Assembly (NCBI RefSeq): GCF_003967555.1
Contig: NZ_BIFS01000002.1
Location: 1,116,001 to 1,180,000, forward strand
From: Dictyobacter kobayashii
Lineage (GTDB): Bacteria > Chloroflexota > Ktedonobacteria > Ktedonobacterales > Ktedonobacteraceae
Direction: 5' to 3'
Length of the DNA: 64,000 bases
Both the position numbers and the translations under genes were made by a program. Below are positions 17,071-26,124 of the stretch, piece after piece. Position 1 is the stretch's first letter; each line of letters starts with the position of its first letter. The notes below the pieces were generated by a model, which saw nothing but the letters and a program-made list of their open reading frames with translations, was not told where the DNA came from and made no database searches.

Positions 17071-19575
17071 CTATGAACGCAGCCAATCGACCTGCAAGGT
17101 ACTGCTAGCGGCCAATCCTGTAGTGGTAACGTGATATGTTTCACCCGGCAACAGGTCAAACATGTTGTCACTCCACGTCACCTGTTCGGCATCGCTGGTC
17201 AGCCAGACACCTTTGGCGGGGCGCTGCGCTTGCAGTGAGAGGGTACCGGTAGCGCCTCGTTCAAGAGCAATGTCCGGCTCCGGTAGGGAGAGATATTTGA
17301 ATGGCTCTGGCCAGAGGGTAGTACGCGCGATAACCTGATCTTCCTGGTACATACGTACGCCCAGAACATACTCCTGCGCCACATCAAAAGCGACCGCTTC
17401 CAGCTCAGTTGCCTGGTGGGGAGAGAGCGTATATGCTGCTTGCTGCTCATTGAGTAGCGTACCCTCAAGGCTCCACCACTGGAAGACCAGCCGCACATCC
17501 AGCGCGTCGTGCGTATCATTGACAGCCCAGACAGCGGCCTGCTGTTCAGGCTGTACGGCCAGTCCGACAACGATAGGGGCCAGCTCGCGGCGTACGGTAT
17601 AATAAGCAGGCTTGGGGCGTAGATAATAATCAACCATAGCCCAGCTGGTCACAGGCCAACAATCATTGATCTGCCAGATCAGTGCTCCGCTTACATACTC
17701 TTTGCCTGGTCCCTGCCATAAACGGCGCCAGCCACGCAGACCAGCGGCCAGCGCTTCAGACTGCACCAACTGTGTTGCATAGATATAGCTATCCAGGTCC
17801 GAGGCATTGCGCACAGTATCGGACAGATAGACGGCAAGGCGTCGCGAGCCATCAGGAGCCTTATTATGATGTTCCAACGTACGGCTAAGTGGATAGCGCT
17901 CCTCTGGCTCCGTAAAGGCTTCAATCGTCGAGCGCACAGGGAGTGCCTGCATGCCAAACTCGCTCACAAAACGTCCTTTGAGCAAAGGATAGTCCTGGTA
18001 CCTTCTCATCGGGCCATGCCAGACATCCCAGACATGCTGATCACCAACCTCGGGATTATTAGCGAAGGAGCCACCATAAGGGCTACCCCGCCAGTAGGGG
18101 CGCTGCGGATCGAGTTGCGCGCAAATCTCTGGCAATAGATGCTCGTAGAGCTGGCGACCACTGAAGGTAATGGAGGTCAGCTCACCTTCAAACTCGGCAT
18201 CATAATGTCCCATCGGCCACGAATGCATATAATCTTCATTATTGCCACACCAGAGCGCAATACTTGGATGGGTATGCAGGCGACGAACAGCGGCCTCAAC
18301 CTCGGCCCGCACACTATCCTGAAACCATTGCAGAGCGGGATACATACCGCAGGCGAACATAAAATCTTGCCAGACCAGGATGCCAAGTTCATCACAGGTT
18401 TCGTAGAAGACATCCTCTTCATAGATGCCACCACCCCAGACACGCAACATGGCAATATTGGCATCAGCCGCCATCTGCACCCACTGCCGATAGCGCTCAG
18501 AAGAGATACGCGGCGTAAACGAGTCGGCGGGAATCCAGTTCGCGCCTCCGCAAAAGACCGGGATGTTATTGATCTCAAAATAGAAAGAGCTACCTGCTTG
18601 ATCCGCGAAAGGCTGTTGGATCAGCTCCAGGCGGCGCAACCCGAGGCGCGCTTGATACTGATCCAGAGAAGACCCCTGTGAATCTTGTAGTGTGATAAGC
18701 ACGCGATAGAGTGGTTGCGCGCCATGCCCGCGTGGCCACCACAACTGCGGCTGGTCAAGCTGCACCTGAGCCTGGAAGCGATACGATCCATTATCCAGTG
18801 CTGACAGTTCAGTCAATGTGAGCTCGCTAACGCAAACCTGCTGTGGATCATAGACTTGCAACAGGCAACTGACACCATCTTGTTCGGCGGCCAGCTCGAT
18901 AGCGGCTGAAATAGTGATATTGGCACTGGCCAGATCAGCAGCCACCTCAGGCTGACACAATACATCAGCCAGGCGGCCCTCATAAGCGAGCAGAGAGATC
19001 GCACGCCATGGTCCTACCGTCAGCAGGACCGGACCCCAATCCCAGCCATAGTGATACTGCGCCTTACGCACATAGACACGGCTACTATCTCCCTCGCCCC
19101 AGATGATGCGTTTACCATATTCGGCCTCCAACGCATGCCCACAGCGGACAGCCGACTCGAAAACGATCCATAGCTCATTTTGTCCGGGACGCACACTATC
19201 AGTAACATTGACATAGAGCGGAACGAACATATTCTCGCTGTGCGCAATCTCCACCCCATTGAGCCAGACCGTCGCGTAGGTATCCAGACCCTCAAATTGT
19301 AGGGCCAGTTGCTCTGCCGCCTGATAATCGTCGGGCAACACAAAGGTACAGCGATAGAGCCAATCCCGCTCACCAACCCACTGCACTTCCTTCTCATGTA
19401 GACCATCAAAAGGATCGGGAATGCGGCCAGCAGCCAGTAACGCCTGCTGAACAGTTCCTGGTACCGTCGCCGGCAACCATCCTTGCTCTGATACAACATC
19501 TTGTTCAACAGGGAGCGAACCATCACGTTCTTTCAAAAACCAGTTATTTGTTAAAGGTAGATCAAGTCTTTTCAA
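17071..19575 (-). CDS. Beta-mannosidase, glycoside hydrolase family 2
   Basis: An 834-residue GH2 enzyme that releases beta-mannose from the non-reducing end of mannosides. The jelly-roll N-terminal domain is followed by immunoglobulin-like and TIM-barrel domains. The acid/base is Glu447 in WCGNNED and the nucleophile Glu539 in FVSEFGMQ; GGANWIPADSF and the WGGGIYE motif are typical of beta-mannosidases rather than beta-galactosidases. No signal peptide, so it is intracellular. The start is TTG; no in-frame ATG suits. It is divergent from a LacI regulator, likely its controller, and has a strong promoter at 19639-19666. Confidence 0.92.
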   Translation of the reverse strand: MKRLDLPLTNNWFLKERDGSLPVEQDVVSEQGWLPATVPGTVQQALLAAGRIPDPFDGLHEKEVQWVGERDWLYRCTFVLPDDYQAAEQLALQFEGLDTYATVWLNGVEIAHSENMFVPLYVNVTDSVRPGQNELWIVFESAVRCGHALEAEYGKRIIWGEGDSSRVYVRKAQYHYGWDWGPVLLTVGPWRAISLLAYEGRLADVLCQPEVAADLASANITISAAIELAAEQDGVSCLLQVYDPQQVCVSELTLTELSALDNGSYRFQAQVQLDQPQLWWPRGHGAQPLYRVLITLQDSQGSSLDQYQARLGLRRLELIQQPFADQAGSSFYFEINNIPVFCGGANWIPADSFTPRISSERYRQWVQMAADANIAMLRVWGGGIYEEDVFYETCDELGILVWQDFMFACGMYPALQWFQDSVRAEVEAAVRRLHTHPSIALWCGNNEDYMHSWPMGHYDAEFEGELTSITFSGRQLYEHLLPEICAQLDPQRPYWRGSPYGGSFANNPEVGDQHVWDVWHGPMRRYQDYPLLKGRFVSEFGMQALPVRSTIEAFTEPEERYPLSRTLEHHNKAPDGSRRLAVYLSDTVRNASDLDSYIYATQLVQSEALAAGLRGWRRLWQGPGKEYVSGALIWQINDCWPVTSWAMVDYYLRPKPAYYTVRRELAPIVVGLAVQPEQQAAVWAVNDTHDALDVRLVFQWWSLEGTLLNEQQAAYTLSPHQATELEAVAFDVAQEYVLGVRMYQEDQVIARTTLWPEPFKYLSLPEPDIALERGATGTLSLQAQRPAKGVWLTSDAEQVTWSDNMFDLLPGETYHVTTTGLAASSTLQVDWLRS

Positions 19576-19638
19576 AATGAACCATCACTTTTCAAGCTGT
19601 CTGGCAGCATACTACGCGTGTTGTTATTATTAAAAACA

Positions 19639-19666
19639 AGTATACGTAAATATCAGTAAAAGTCAA
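19639..19666 (-). promoter_or_regulatory. Sigma70-type promoter for the mannosidase gene
   Basis: On the minus strand, TTGACT (19661-19666) and TATACT (19639-19644) are separated by 16 bases, close to consensus. The start codon is 64 bases downstream. Confidence 0.75.
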
Positions 19667-19669
19667 TGA

Positions 19670-19694
19670 ATTTTCATGGAAAATCATGGAAAAT
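19670..19694. promoter_or_regulatory. Candidate LacI-family operator
   Basis: TTTTCATGGAAAA (19671-19683) is an inverted repeat around a central ATG; CATGGAAAAT then recurs directly, at 19675 and 19685. It abuts the mannosidase -35 box on its upstream side, in the gap between the divergent mannosidase and LacI genes. Operator function is inferred. Confidence 0.45.
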
Positions 19695-19765
19695 TTCTTT
19701 GAAAAAGTGTATATTTACAAGAAACAAAGTTGTGAATTTCTAAACGGGGATAAAGAAAGCAAGCT

Positions 19766-20803
19766 ATGCAGCGTTCAATTACGGTCAAAGACATCGCCCA
19801 GAAAGCGGGGGTCTCTATCGCCACTGTCTCGCGGGTCTTAAACAACCATGCAAACATCAATGATGGGATTCGCCAGCGCGTTCTCAAAGTGGCTGAAGAA
19901 CTGGGATATGAGAAATACGAAAAGCCCGAGCGTGCACGCGGAAAAAACTTGAAAGAGATCGCCTTCGTGCTGACCCATGGCGATGTCGTTACACCTGACA
20001 TTTTCTGGATGCCAATCTTACAAGGAGCTGAAACAGAGGCAAATAAGGCCCGGATACGTCTTACCTATCAGGGAGTTGACGCCAATATCAAGCCTGCGCT
20101 GCTGATAAGTAAAATTCAAGAGCTACGTACGGATGGTCTTTTGCTGGTAGGCCCTTTTACGCCTGAAACGGTGCGGGCGGCGCAGGAGATCGGCCTGCCA
20201 TGCGTCTTGATCGATAATTACATCCGTTCGCGTGTGAAACCAATTGATGCGGTACTGGCAGACAATGCGGGAGGAGTGAAGGATGCGATGGAATATCTGA
20301 TCAGCATAGGGCATCGCAACATTGCCTTTGTGGGCGGCCATACGACGGCATCCAAATATATTTACACATTTCGCCAGCGCCAGGCCGGCTATCTCCAGGC
20401 GCTCCAGGAGGCCAATCTGCCTATAATAGATGAGTTACTATTAGATATTGATGTTACATCACTTGAAGAAATTGATGAGGCATGTCAACGCCTGCTGGAC
20501 TCACACAGACCATTCAGCGCCATGGTCTGCGCCAACGATCCAACGGCAAGCTATATGATGAGAGCGCTACATAAGCGTAATGTGCGTATCCCTGAAGATG
20601 TATCAATTATAGGCTTTGATGATGTCGCCATCGCCAGGCACCTGACCCCCGCACTTACCAGCGTTCATGTGCCCACCGACGCCATGGGCGCACTGGCCGT
20701 AAAAAGGCTGATTGAGCGCCATAGCGAACCGGACGGCCTGGCCATCACCCACCTGGTCGATGTTCACCTCGTGCACCGTAACTCAGTCATCGCGCATATA
20801 TGA
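19766..20803 (+). CDS. LacI family transcriptional regulator
   Basis: A 345-residue regulator. The N-terminal HTH (VKDIAQKAGVSIATVSRVLN) and hinge helix are followed by a periplasmic-binding-protein-like ligand domain (from about residue 65), ending with the usual SIIGFDDVAIARHLTPALTS block. It probably senses a sugar and represses the divergent beta-mannosidase. The TGA stop (20801-20803) lies inside the left end of the palindromic element that begins at 20797. The ribosome site is weak. Confidence 0.92.
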   Translation: MQRSITVKDIAQKAGVSIATVSRVLNNHANINDGIRQRVLKVAEELGYEKYEKPERARGKNLKEIAFVLTHGDVVTPDIFWMPILQGAETEANKARIRLTYQGVDANIKPALLISKIQELRTDGLLLVGPFTPETVRAAQEIGLPCVLIDNYIRSRVKPIDAVLADNAGGVKDAMEYLISIGHRNIAFVGGHTTASKYIYTFRQRQAGYLQALQEANLPIIDELLLDIDVTSLEEIDEACQRLLDSHRPFSAMVCANDPTASYMMRALHKRNVRIPEDVSIIGFDDVAIARHLTPALTSVHVPTDAMGALAVKRLIERHSEPDGLAITHLVDVHLVHRNSVIAHI

Positions 20804-21040
20804 GTCATTCCAAACTTTTGAAAAAGTTCCTAAAACAAGGGGTGCAGGGTCCTCCCTGCCGGGGTGCGGCGTGTTCCCCGCCTCTTCTTCTCTCTCGCAC
20901 CGCCTGCGGCGGCGAGTAAAAAAAGAAAAAGAGGTTTTGCGGGGACACCCCGCACCCCGGCAGGAGAGCTAGCCGCCCTCCTGCACCTCCCGCATTGAGA
21001 GTGAGAAACCTTTTTTCAAAAATTAGGGATGACTCATATA
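20797..21040. repeat. Palindromic miniature element, family 3
   Basis: 244 bp whose ends are perfect 12-bp inverted repeats (TATATGAGTCAT / ATGACTCATATA), continuing as imperfect pairing for about 30 bases. The interior is GC-rich, with inverted GGGGTGCAGG / CCTGCACC and GGGGTGCGGGGT-like blocks. It fills the gap between the convergent LacI and YbdK-like genes and supplies the LacI stop codon. Confidence 0.8.
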
Positions 21041-21047
21041 GTGACAA

Positions 21048-22163
21048 TTACACGATTCCGCGGGCGGTTTCGCTGATAATATAATCGACCACCGCCTGCA
21101 TGTCGCCTGTGGTCTGGTAGACGGCTCGCTGTCTACTGGCACCGTTGCCTTGCTGCAAAACCTGCTGCACCTGGGCAGAGACCTCATCCCAGTCTCCTTC
21201 AGCCTCCAGCGCTGGCCGCACAAACGTAAGTAAGCGCTCCACCAGTTCATGAGCAGGTATGACCTGTCTATCATTCACATCTACCAGTTCGTTCTCCAGA
21301 CCATAGCGGGCGGCGCGCCAGTGAGCAGCACGCAACAGTTCCTGATGCACAGCCGGGATCGGCGTATCCTGTAAAGCCTGTTCATAACAGGTACGCACCA
21401 GGGCCCGGGCCAGGCCCGCGATCATCACCGCCTCATCGATCGTCAAGCAGATATCCGCAACCCGAAACTCAATGGTCGGATAGCGCTCCGAGAGGCGCAA
21501 ATCCCAATAAATTTTGGTGGCATCTTCTATACCTTTGACCGCTACCAGCGATTGTACTAATTCCCGGTATTCCTCCAAAGAGGCAAAGGTTGGTGGTGGA
21601 CCAGACAGGGGCCAGCGCATCCAGATCTCAGTACGGAAACTGGAATAACCGGTATCTTCTCCCAGCCAGAAAGGTGAATTTGCCGAGAGGGCCAATAGAG
21701 GAGCCAGCCAGACGCGCACCCGGTTGAAGACTGCATGTGAAAGGGCAGGATCTGACAGCCCGACATGCACATGGCAGCCTTGAATACCCTGTTCACGAGC
21801 TAATTGTCGAAATTCACGCAAGAGCGATTGATAGCGTTCCTTGGGATGTACCTGTTGATTATTCCAATGCGAGAAGGGATGGGTGGCCGCGGCAGCGATA
21901 TGCTTGCCAAGGGCGGCAGTTGCATCAATAAGCGAACGTCTTTGTTGAATTAAAGATTGACGTACCTCGGCCAATGTCTGACAGACAGGAGAGACGCTTT
22001 CAATCTGCGAGAGCTGTAGCTCAGGCTGAATCTGCTCCCCCAGTGTGCGTTGCGCGCGTGGCAAGATGCGGGCAGCCGCCGAATCCAGCTCCCGTGTTTG
22101 TGCATCAACGATCAAATATTCCTCTTCAATACCCAGTGTAAAACCACTGGCATCCGTTGGCAT
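21048..22163 (-). CDS. YbdK-type carboxylate-amine ligase (glutamate-cysteine ligase family 2)
   Basis: A 371-residue GCS2-family ATP-dependent ligase. The N-terminus GFTLGIEEEYLIVDAQTREL is the metal- and ATP-binding signature; HPFSHW, QGCHVHVGL and SERYPTIEFRVADICLTID follow in the expected order. E. coli YbdK has weak glutamate-cysteine ligase activity; the physiological substrates of this branch are uncertain. GAGGAG lies upstream of the ATG. It is transcribed alone. Confidence 0.9.
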   Translation of the reverse strand: MPTDASGFTLGIEEEYLIVDAQTRELDSAAARILPRAQRTLGEQIQPELQLSQIESVSPVCQTLAEVRQSLIQQRRSLIDATAALGKHIAAAATHPFSHWNNQQVHPKERYQSLLREFRQLAREQGIQGCHVHVGLSDPALSHAVFNRVRVWLAPLLALSANSPFWLGEDTGYSSFRTEIWMRWPLSGPPPTFASLEEYRELVQSLVAVKGIEDATKIYWDLRLSERYPTIEFRVADICLTIDEAVMIAGLARALVRTCYEQALQDTPIPAVHQELLRAAHWRAARYGLENELVDVNDRQVIPAHELVERLLTFVRPALEAEGDWDEVSAQVQQVLQQGNGASRQRAVYQTTGDMQAVVDYIISETARGIV

Positions 22164-22431
22164 CCTGGTTGACTCCTCTAAGAAATAAGAAAATCACCTG
22201 TTTTTATGCTGAACAGTTATGATTGATGATGATCTTCTACAATATAAAAATGCTGCTGAATATGATATAAAGCCTATTTAATACACGAACAAGATCATCC
22301 GATAGATGAGTTTTGAAGCAGGGAGATTCGTGGTATCTGTATCTCCAGGGATTTGATAACCGTGAGTATAGAGAATATACCGCCAGGTATAATGTCTAAA
22401 CAATAAGAGAAATCAACAGCTTAAAATTGTG

Positions 22432-24687
22432 ATGGCACAGACAACACATACAGAAAACACCGAACAAAGCGCTCGCAAGGGCAGACGAACGCCAGGCTAT
22501 AAAAAGAGTTCCTGGATAGGAGCTCTATACCATGCCTGGAAAATGGCGTTTCGCTTTGATCGCTCGCAATTAGTCGTAGTGCGCGCATTCATCAGCGCCT
22601 TTGGCTTCATCCTGCCGCTTGCGCTGGGCGTAGCGAGCGGACACATCATAGAAGGTGTCTCCATTGCCGGTGGCGCATCCAGCCTGGGAACAGTCAGCTT
22701 GAATGCCACTCATAGTATACGGATACGCACCATGTTATTGGCCAGCCTGGGAGTGGCAGTCTCGGCCTGCGTAGGCGCATTAACCGGTCCTTATCCCTGG
22801 CTATCAGTCCTACTCATAGGTTTATGGAGCTTTGTAGCAGGGCTACTGGTAGTTATCAGTCAACGAGCCATGATCATTGGTCTGCAATCAACCGTTGCTT
22901 TGATTATTCTGACCCACTTCACCCTCAGTCCTACGCAAGCCCTGCTTGAAGCATTACTCATGCTGATTGGAGCGCTCTTCCAGACGTTGCTCTCGCTGAT
23001 ACCTTTATGGCAACGTGTCGGATCTGAGCGCACGTTGCTCAGCAATAGCTATCAAGCTCTGGCCGACTATGCGGCAGATTCAAGTGATATTAGCAATATC
23101 CGCCAGGTCAACATTGAATTGAGACAAACCGAGGAAACCCTGAACGATAGCAAATCGAGTCGCCGCAAAGCCAAAAAATTTACGCAATTATTGCAGCAAG
23201 CCAACAAAATTCGCCTGAACCTGACCATCCTTACCGACACATTGCAATTGATTATGGAACAGGATAGCGAGCAATATGCTGAAAAAGTACAAAATATCCA
23301 GCGGGAAATAGAAGGTATTTTGCATGCCATTGCTCGCTCAATTAAATCCAGTCAAAAAGCTATCGATCTCGCTCCATACTACGCAACTCTAGATAACAGG
23401 GTACATGAACTGGTAGAAGAGGATACATCAAATTATAAGCTACAGCAGATTGCGCTTTATTATAAAGCCTTGCGTTCATATTTACGTGCGGCCGAAAAGA
23501 CAGCCAACTCGCTCAACCAGAGCCCCCCATCCCTCGCAATGAGTATTCGGCTGCCACGGCGGCCCGAGCTGCATATCAAAAATCCATTTGCAACCTTCAG
23601 GGCCAACATATCGCTAGATTCAACCGCCTTCCGCCATGCTATCCGCCTGGCTGTTGTCATGATCATCGCAGCAATCATCTATCGCTTCTCGCCGCTCGTG
23701 CGCAGCTATTGGGTCCCGATCTCCGCCTTATTTGTGCTACGACCAGACTTCACTGCCACCTTCACGCGTGGTTTTGCCCGTATGATCGGCACGACATTAG
23801 GCGCCCTAACAATCGCCTTGCTTCTCTATCTCATACCACCAGCCAACATGACACTGGTCATAATAGAAGCTATCGTGACATTTTTTGCCTATGCGCTGCT
23901 CACCGTCAATTACGGCCTCTTCTCCTATTTTGTGACCATACAGATTATTATACTGCTCTCATTTGTAGATCAGCACACATCTCAGCTCGAATTATTCCGC
24001 ACGATTGACACCATTATTGGTGGAAGTCTGGCGCTCCTGACCTATATACTCTGGCCGACCTGGGAGCATCTAAAGGTGCCAGAAAATATGGCCAGGCGTT
24101 TAGAGACTTTGCAGAAATACTATCTAGAGGTAATGAACACCTACCTCTCACCGGGGACATATGACGCTGAGCGTATCAGCCAGGTACGGCGTGATTCACG
24201 GCTGGCCAAGACAAATGCGGAGGCCTCGATAGAACGAGCCTTAAACGAACCGGAACGCCATCCATTTGATAAAAATACTATGCAGTGTCTCTTAACTAAC
24301 GCTGACCATATAGCGGAAAGCGTAATCTCACTTGAAGCTTTTTTGTTAGAAAATCCGGAACACCCTCCCCTGCCAATGCTGGCACAACTCACCCATAGCA
24401 TTGCGGCAGCCTTAAACACCTTCGCCCGTGCGATACGCGATGAACGGCCAGCCAGGCCTATGCAGGATATCACCCAGATCTTACATGAGCTAGAAGAAAA
24501 GCGTAAAGCGTTACGCCATAATGATCCAGCACCCTTCACTCCTCTGAGCTTTGTGCTCTATGAATCCAAACGCATCATCTCCAACCTGAATACGATGAAC
24601 CAACTGCTCAGCACCAAATTCGAAGGGGACAAAGGACGAACTGATGCCCATGAAGCGGTAACCACAAATCAAAAGACAAGCACATAG
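22432..24687 (+). CDS. FUSC family membrane protein (aromatic acid exporter-like)
   Basis: A 751-residue protein with the duplicated layout of the FUSC/YccS/AaeB family: about five or six membrane helices (residues ~40-190), a long cytosolic helical region rich in charged residues (~200-385), a second membrane block (~400-535, with SYWVPISALFVLRPDFTATF as family core) and a helical tail. Relatives export aromatic acids or other small molecules. A GTG at 22429 directly precedes the ATG; I chose the ATG. The ribosome site is weak. A single gene. Confidence 0.85.
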   Translation: MAQTTHTENTEQSARKGRRTPGYKKSSWIGALYHAWKMAFRFDRSQLVVVRAFISAFGFILPLALGVASGHIIEGVSIAGGASSLGTVSLNATHSIRIRTMLLASLGVAVSACVGALTGPYPWLSVLLIGLWSFVAGLLVVISQRAMIIGLQSTVALIILTHFTLSPTQALLEALLMLIGALFQTLLSLIPLWQRVGSERTLLSNSYQALADYAADSSDISNIRQVNIELRQTEETLNDSKSSRRKAKKFTQLLQQANKIRLNLTILTDTLQLIMEQDSEQYAEKVQNIQREIEGILHAIARSIKSSQKAIDLAPYYATLDNRVHELVEEDTSNYKLQQIALYYKALRSYLRAAEKTANSLNQSPPSLAMSIRLPRRPELHIKNPFATFRANISLDSTAFRHAIRLAVVMIIAAIIYRFSPLVRSYWVPISALFVLRPDFTATFTRGFARMIGTTLGALTIALLLYLIPPANMTLVIIEAIVTFFAYALLTVNYGLFSYFVTIQIIILLSFVDQHTSQLELFRTIDTIIGGSLALLTYILWPTWEHLKVPENMARRLETLQKYYLEVMNTYLSPGTYDAERISQVRRDSRLAKTNAEASIERALNEPERHPFDKNTMQCLLTNADHIAESVISLEAFLLENPEHPPLPMLAQLTHSIAAALNTFARAIRDERPARPMQDITQILHELEEKRKALRHNDPAPFTPLSFVLYESKRIISNLNTMNQLLSTKFEGDKGRTDAHEAVTTNQKTST

Positions 24688-25016
24688 GCAAGCGACATCA
24701 GATAGCGAGAGTTAGTTTATACAGCAATTAAGCATTCTATTCGATATCTATTGACAAAAATATGGTTTATTGCTACTATTCGCAATAGCACACTTTTTAC
24801 CTTGACCTCGATTCTATGCGCACTTCACCAGAAACAGAACAGTATAAAATAACTATTGTTTATCAAAAAAATATCTATTTTATTACATATACCTATACAA
24901 GAACCAGCAAGAAGATTTTATGCTGGCACAAGATGACATACCAGATATAACAAGCCATCCCCCGCCATACACAAAACTAAGTATTTTTAGCTAGCAGTGA
25001 AGAGGAGAGAAACCGC
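24688..25016. other. Intergenic region with a promoter
   Basis: No gene. AT-rich, and contains the consensus-like promoter at 24751-24779, leaving a leader of over 230 bases before the membrane protein at 25017. No riboswitch-like fold was recognised in that leader. Confidence 0.5.
24751..24779 (+). promoter_or_regulatory. Sigma70-type promoter
   Basis: TTGACA (24751-24756), 17-base spacer, TACTAT (24774-24779). It points at the HAMP-like membrane protein gene. Confidence 0.7.
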
Positions 25017-26021
25017 ATGTCATGGTGGTATCGACTAGTAGAGCCAAAAAGTAGTATTACTCTCAGGCAAAATGATCCCTTACATCGTACAAGAGTAGCC
25101 AGCATCCTGCTCCTTATTTCTTTCATCACCTGCCTGGCATTTATACCAGCCGGCCTGAACAGTACCAATTATCACGTATTGCCACCAGTGCTAGGATTAC
25201 TGCTGGTCACAATTATAGCTATATTTCTCAACCGGCAGGGAAAAGTTGAATTGCTGGGGATTCTAATTGTGATCGCGGTAAACGCCGCCCTGGCATCGAT
25301 TTTGCTCACGTATCCCGGTTTCGCACTAACCCAGAATGCCATGCCTATCTATGATCTCTTTGTGCTCTCAGTCATTATCGCAGTCTCCTTCCTTCCTGTA
25401 AGGAGTGTAGTTTATACGACCACCTTCAACTGCCTGTTTATTTGTCTTGACCTGTTTTTGCAACCCCACACACCCGACCTACAACAAGTCCTGATCGAAA
25501 CTAACTACACCATTCTCCTACGCCCACTGGCCATCCAGATCATCGTGGCCTTTATCACCTATATATGGGTGCGCAATGCCAACCGGGCGCTCGAACGAGC
25601 CAACCAGGCCGAGCTTATCGCGCAACTTGAGCGCGACATGGCGCAACAGAAAAGAGATCTGGATGTAGGCATTCAACAACTCTTGCAGACCCTGGTTGAA
25701 GCCGCCAATGGCAATCTGAATGTGCGCGCACCTTATTCACAGGAAAATGTTCTCTGGCAGGTAGGTAGTGCAGTCAACATGCTCATTTCACGCCTGCAGC
25801 GCACCACCATGAATGAACAGGAACTCAACAGGATCAAAGGAGAGCTACGGCGTTTAATCCAGACTGTACGCGAAAGCAAACGCAACCATAACAACTTCTA
25901 CCTCATGCCTGGTGGCACCGACCTGGACCCCTTGATCAGCGAGTTACTCGGCAGTAACCTCTCCCAGCCGACGCCACCATCCTCACCCTTTCCTTTCAAT
26001 CGCCGTGAACTCAATAATTGA
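25017..26021 (+). CDS. Membrane protein with C-terminal HAMP-like segment (paralogue of the first gene)
   Basis: A 334-residue protein similar along its length to the partial gene at the left edge: shared AIFLNRQG, PIYDLFVLSVIIAVSFLPVRS, and the cytosolic LLQTLVEAANGNLNVRAPYS core. About six membrane helices fill residues 28-195, then a coiled segment and a HAMP-like linker, with no recognised output domain. It may be a stripped-down sensor that signals through a partner. GAGGAGAG precedes the ATG. It ends at a 27-bp perfect hairpin shared with the convergent CHAT gene. Confidence 0.82.
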   Translation: MSWWYRLVEPKSSITLRQNDPLHRTRVASILLLISFITCLAFIPAGLNSTNYHVLPPVLGLLLVTIIAIFLNRQGKVELLGILIVIAVNAALASILLTYPGFALTQNAMPIYDLFVLSVIIAVSFLPVRSVVYTTTFNCLFICLDLFLQPHTPDLQQVLIETNYTILLRPLAIQIIVAFITYIWVRNANRALERANQAELIAQLERDMAQQKRDLDVGIQQLLQTLVEAANGNLNVRAPYSQENVLWQVGSAVNMLISRLQRTTMNEQELNRIKGELRRLIQTVRESKRNHNNFYLMPGGTDLDPLISELLGSNLSQPTPPSSPFPFNRRELNN

Positions 26022-26038
26022 TGTTCTCTAAAATAACC

Positions 26039-26104
26039 ATAGAATCACGTCGCCTTAATGATATGTGTAATAAGAAGCATATCATTAAGGCGACGTGATT
26101 CTAT
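26039..26104. terminator. 27-bp perfect hairpin between convergent genes
   Basis: Arms 26039-26065 and 26078-26104 pair without mismatch around a 12-nt loop. No clear T tract. It lies between converging transcripts, so it may stop or protect both. Confidence 0.6.
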
Positions 26105-26124
26105 GAGAGATAAAGTCCGCAAGC

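Noticed and set aside
17691..18681. Frames inside the mannosidase gene
   Set aside because: Shadow frames; the GH2 gene explains the region fully.
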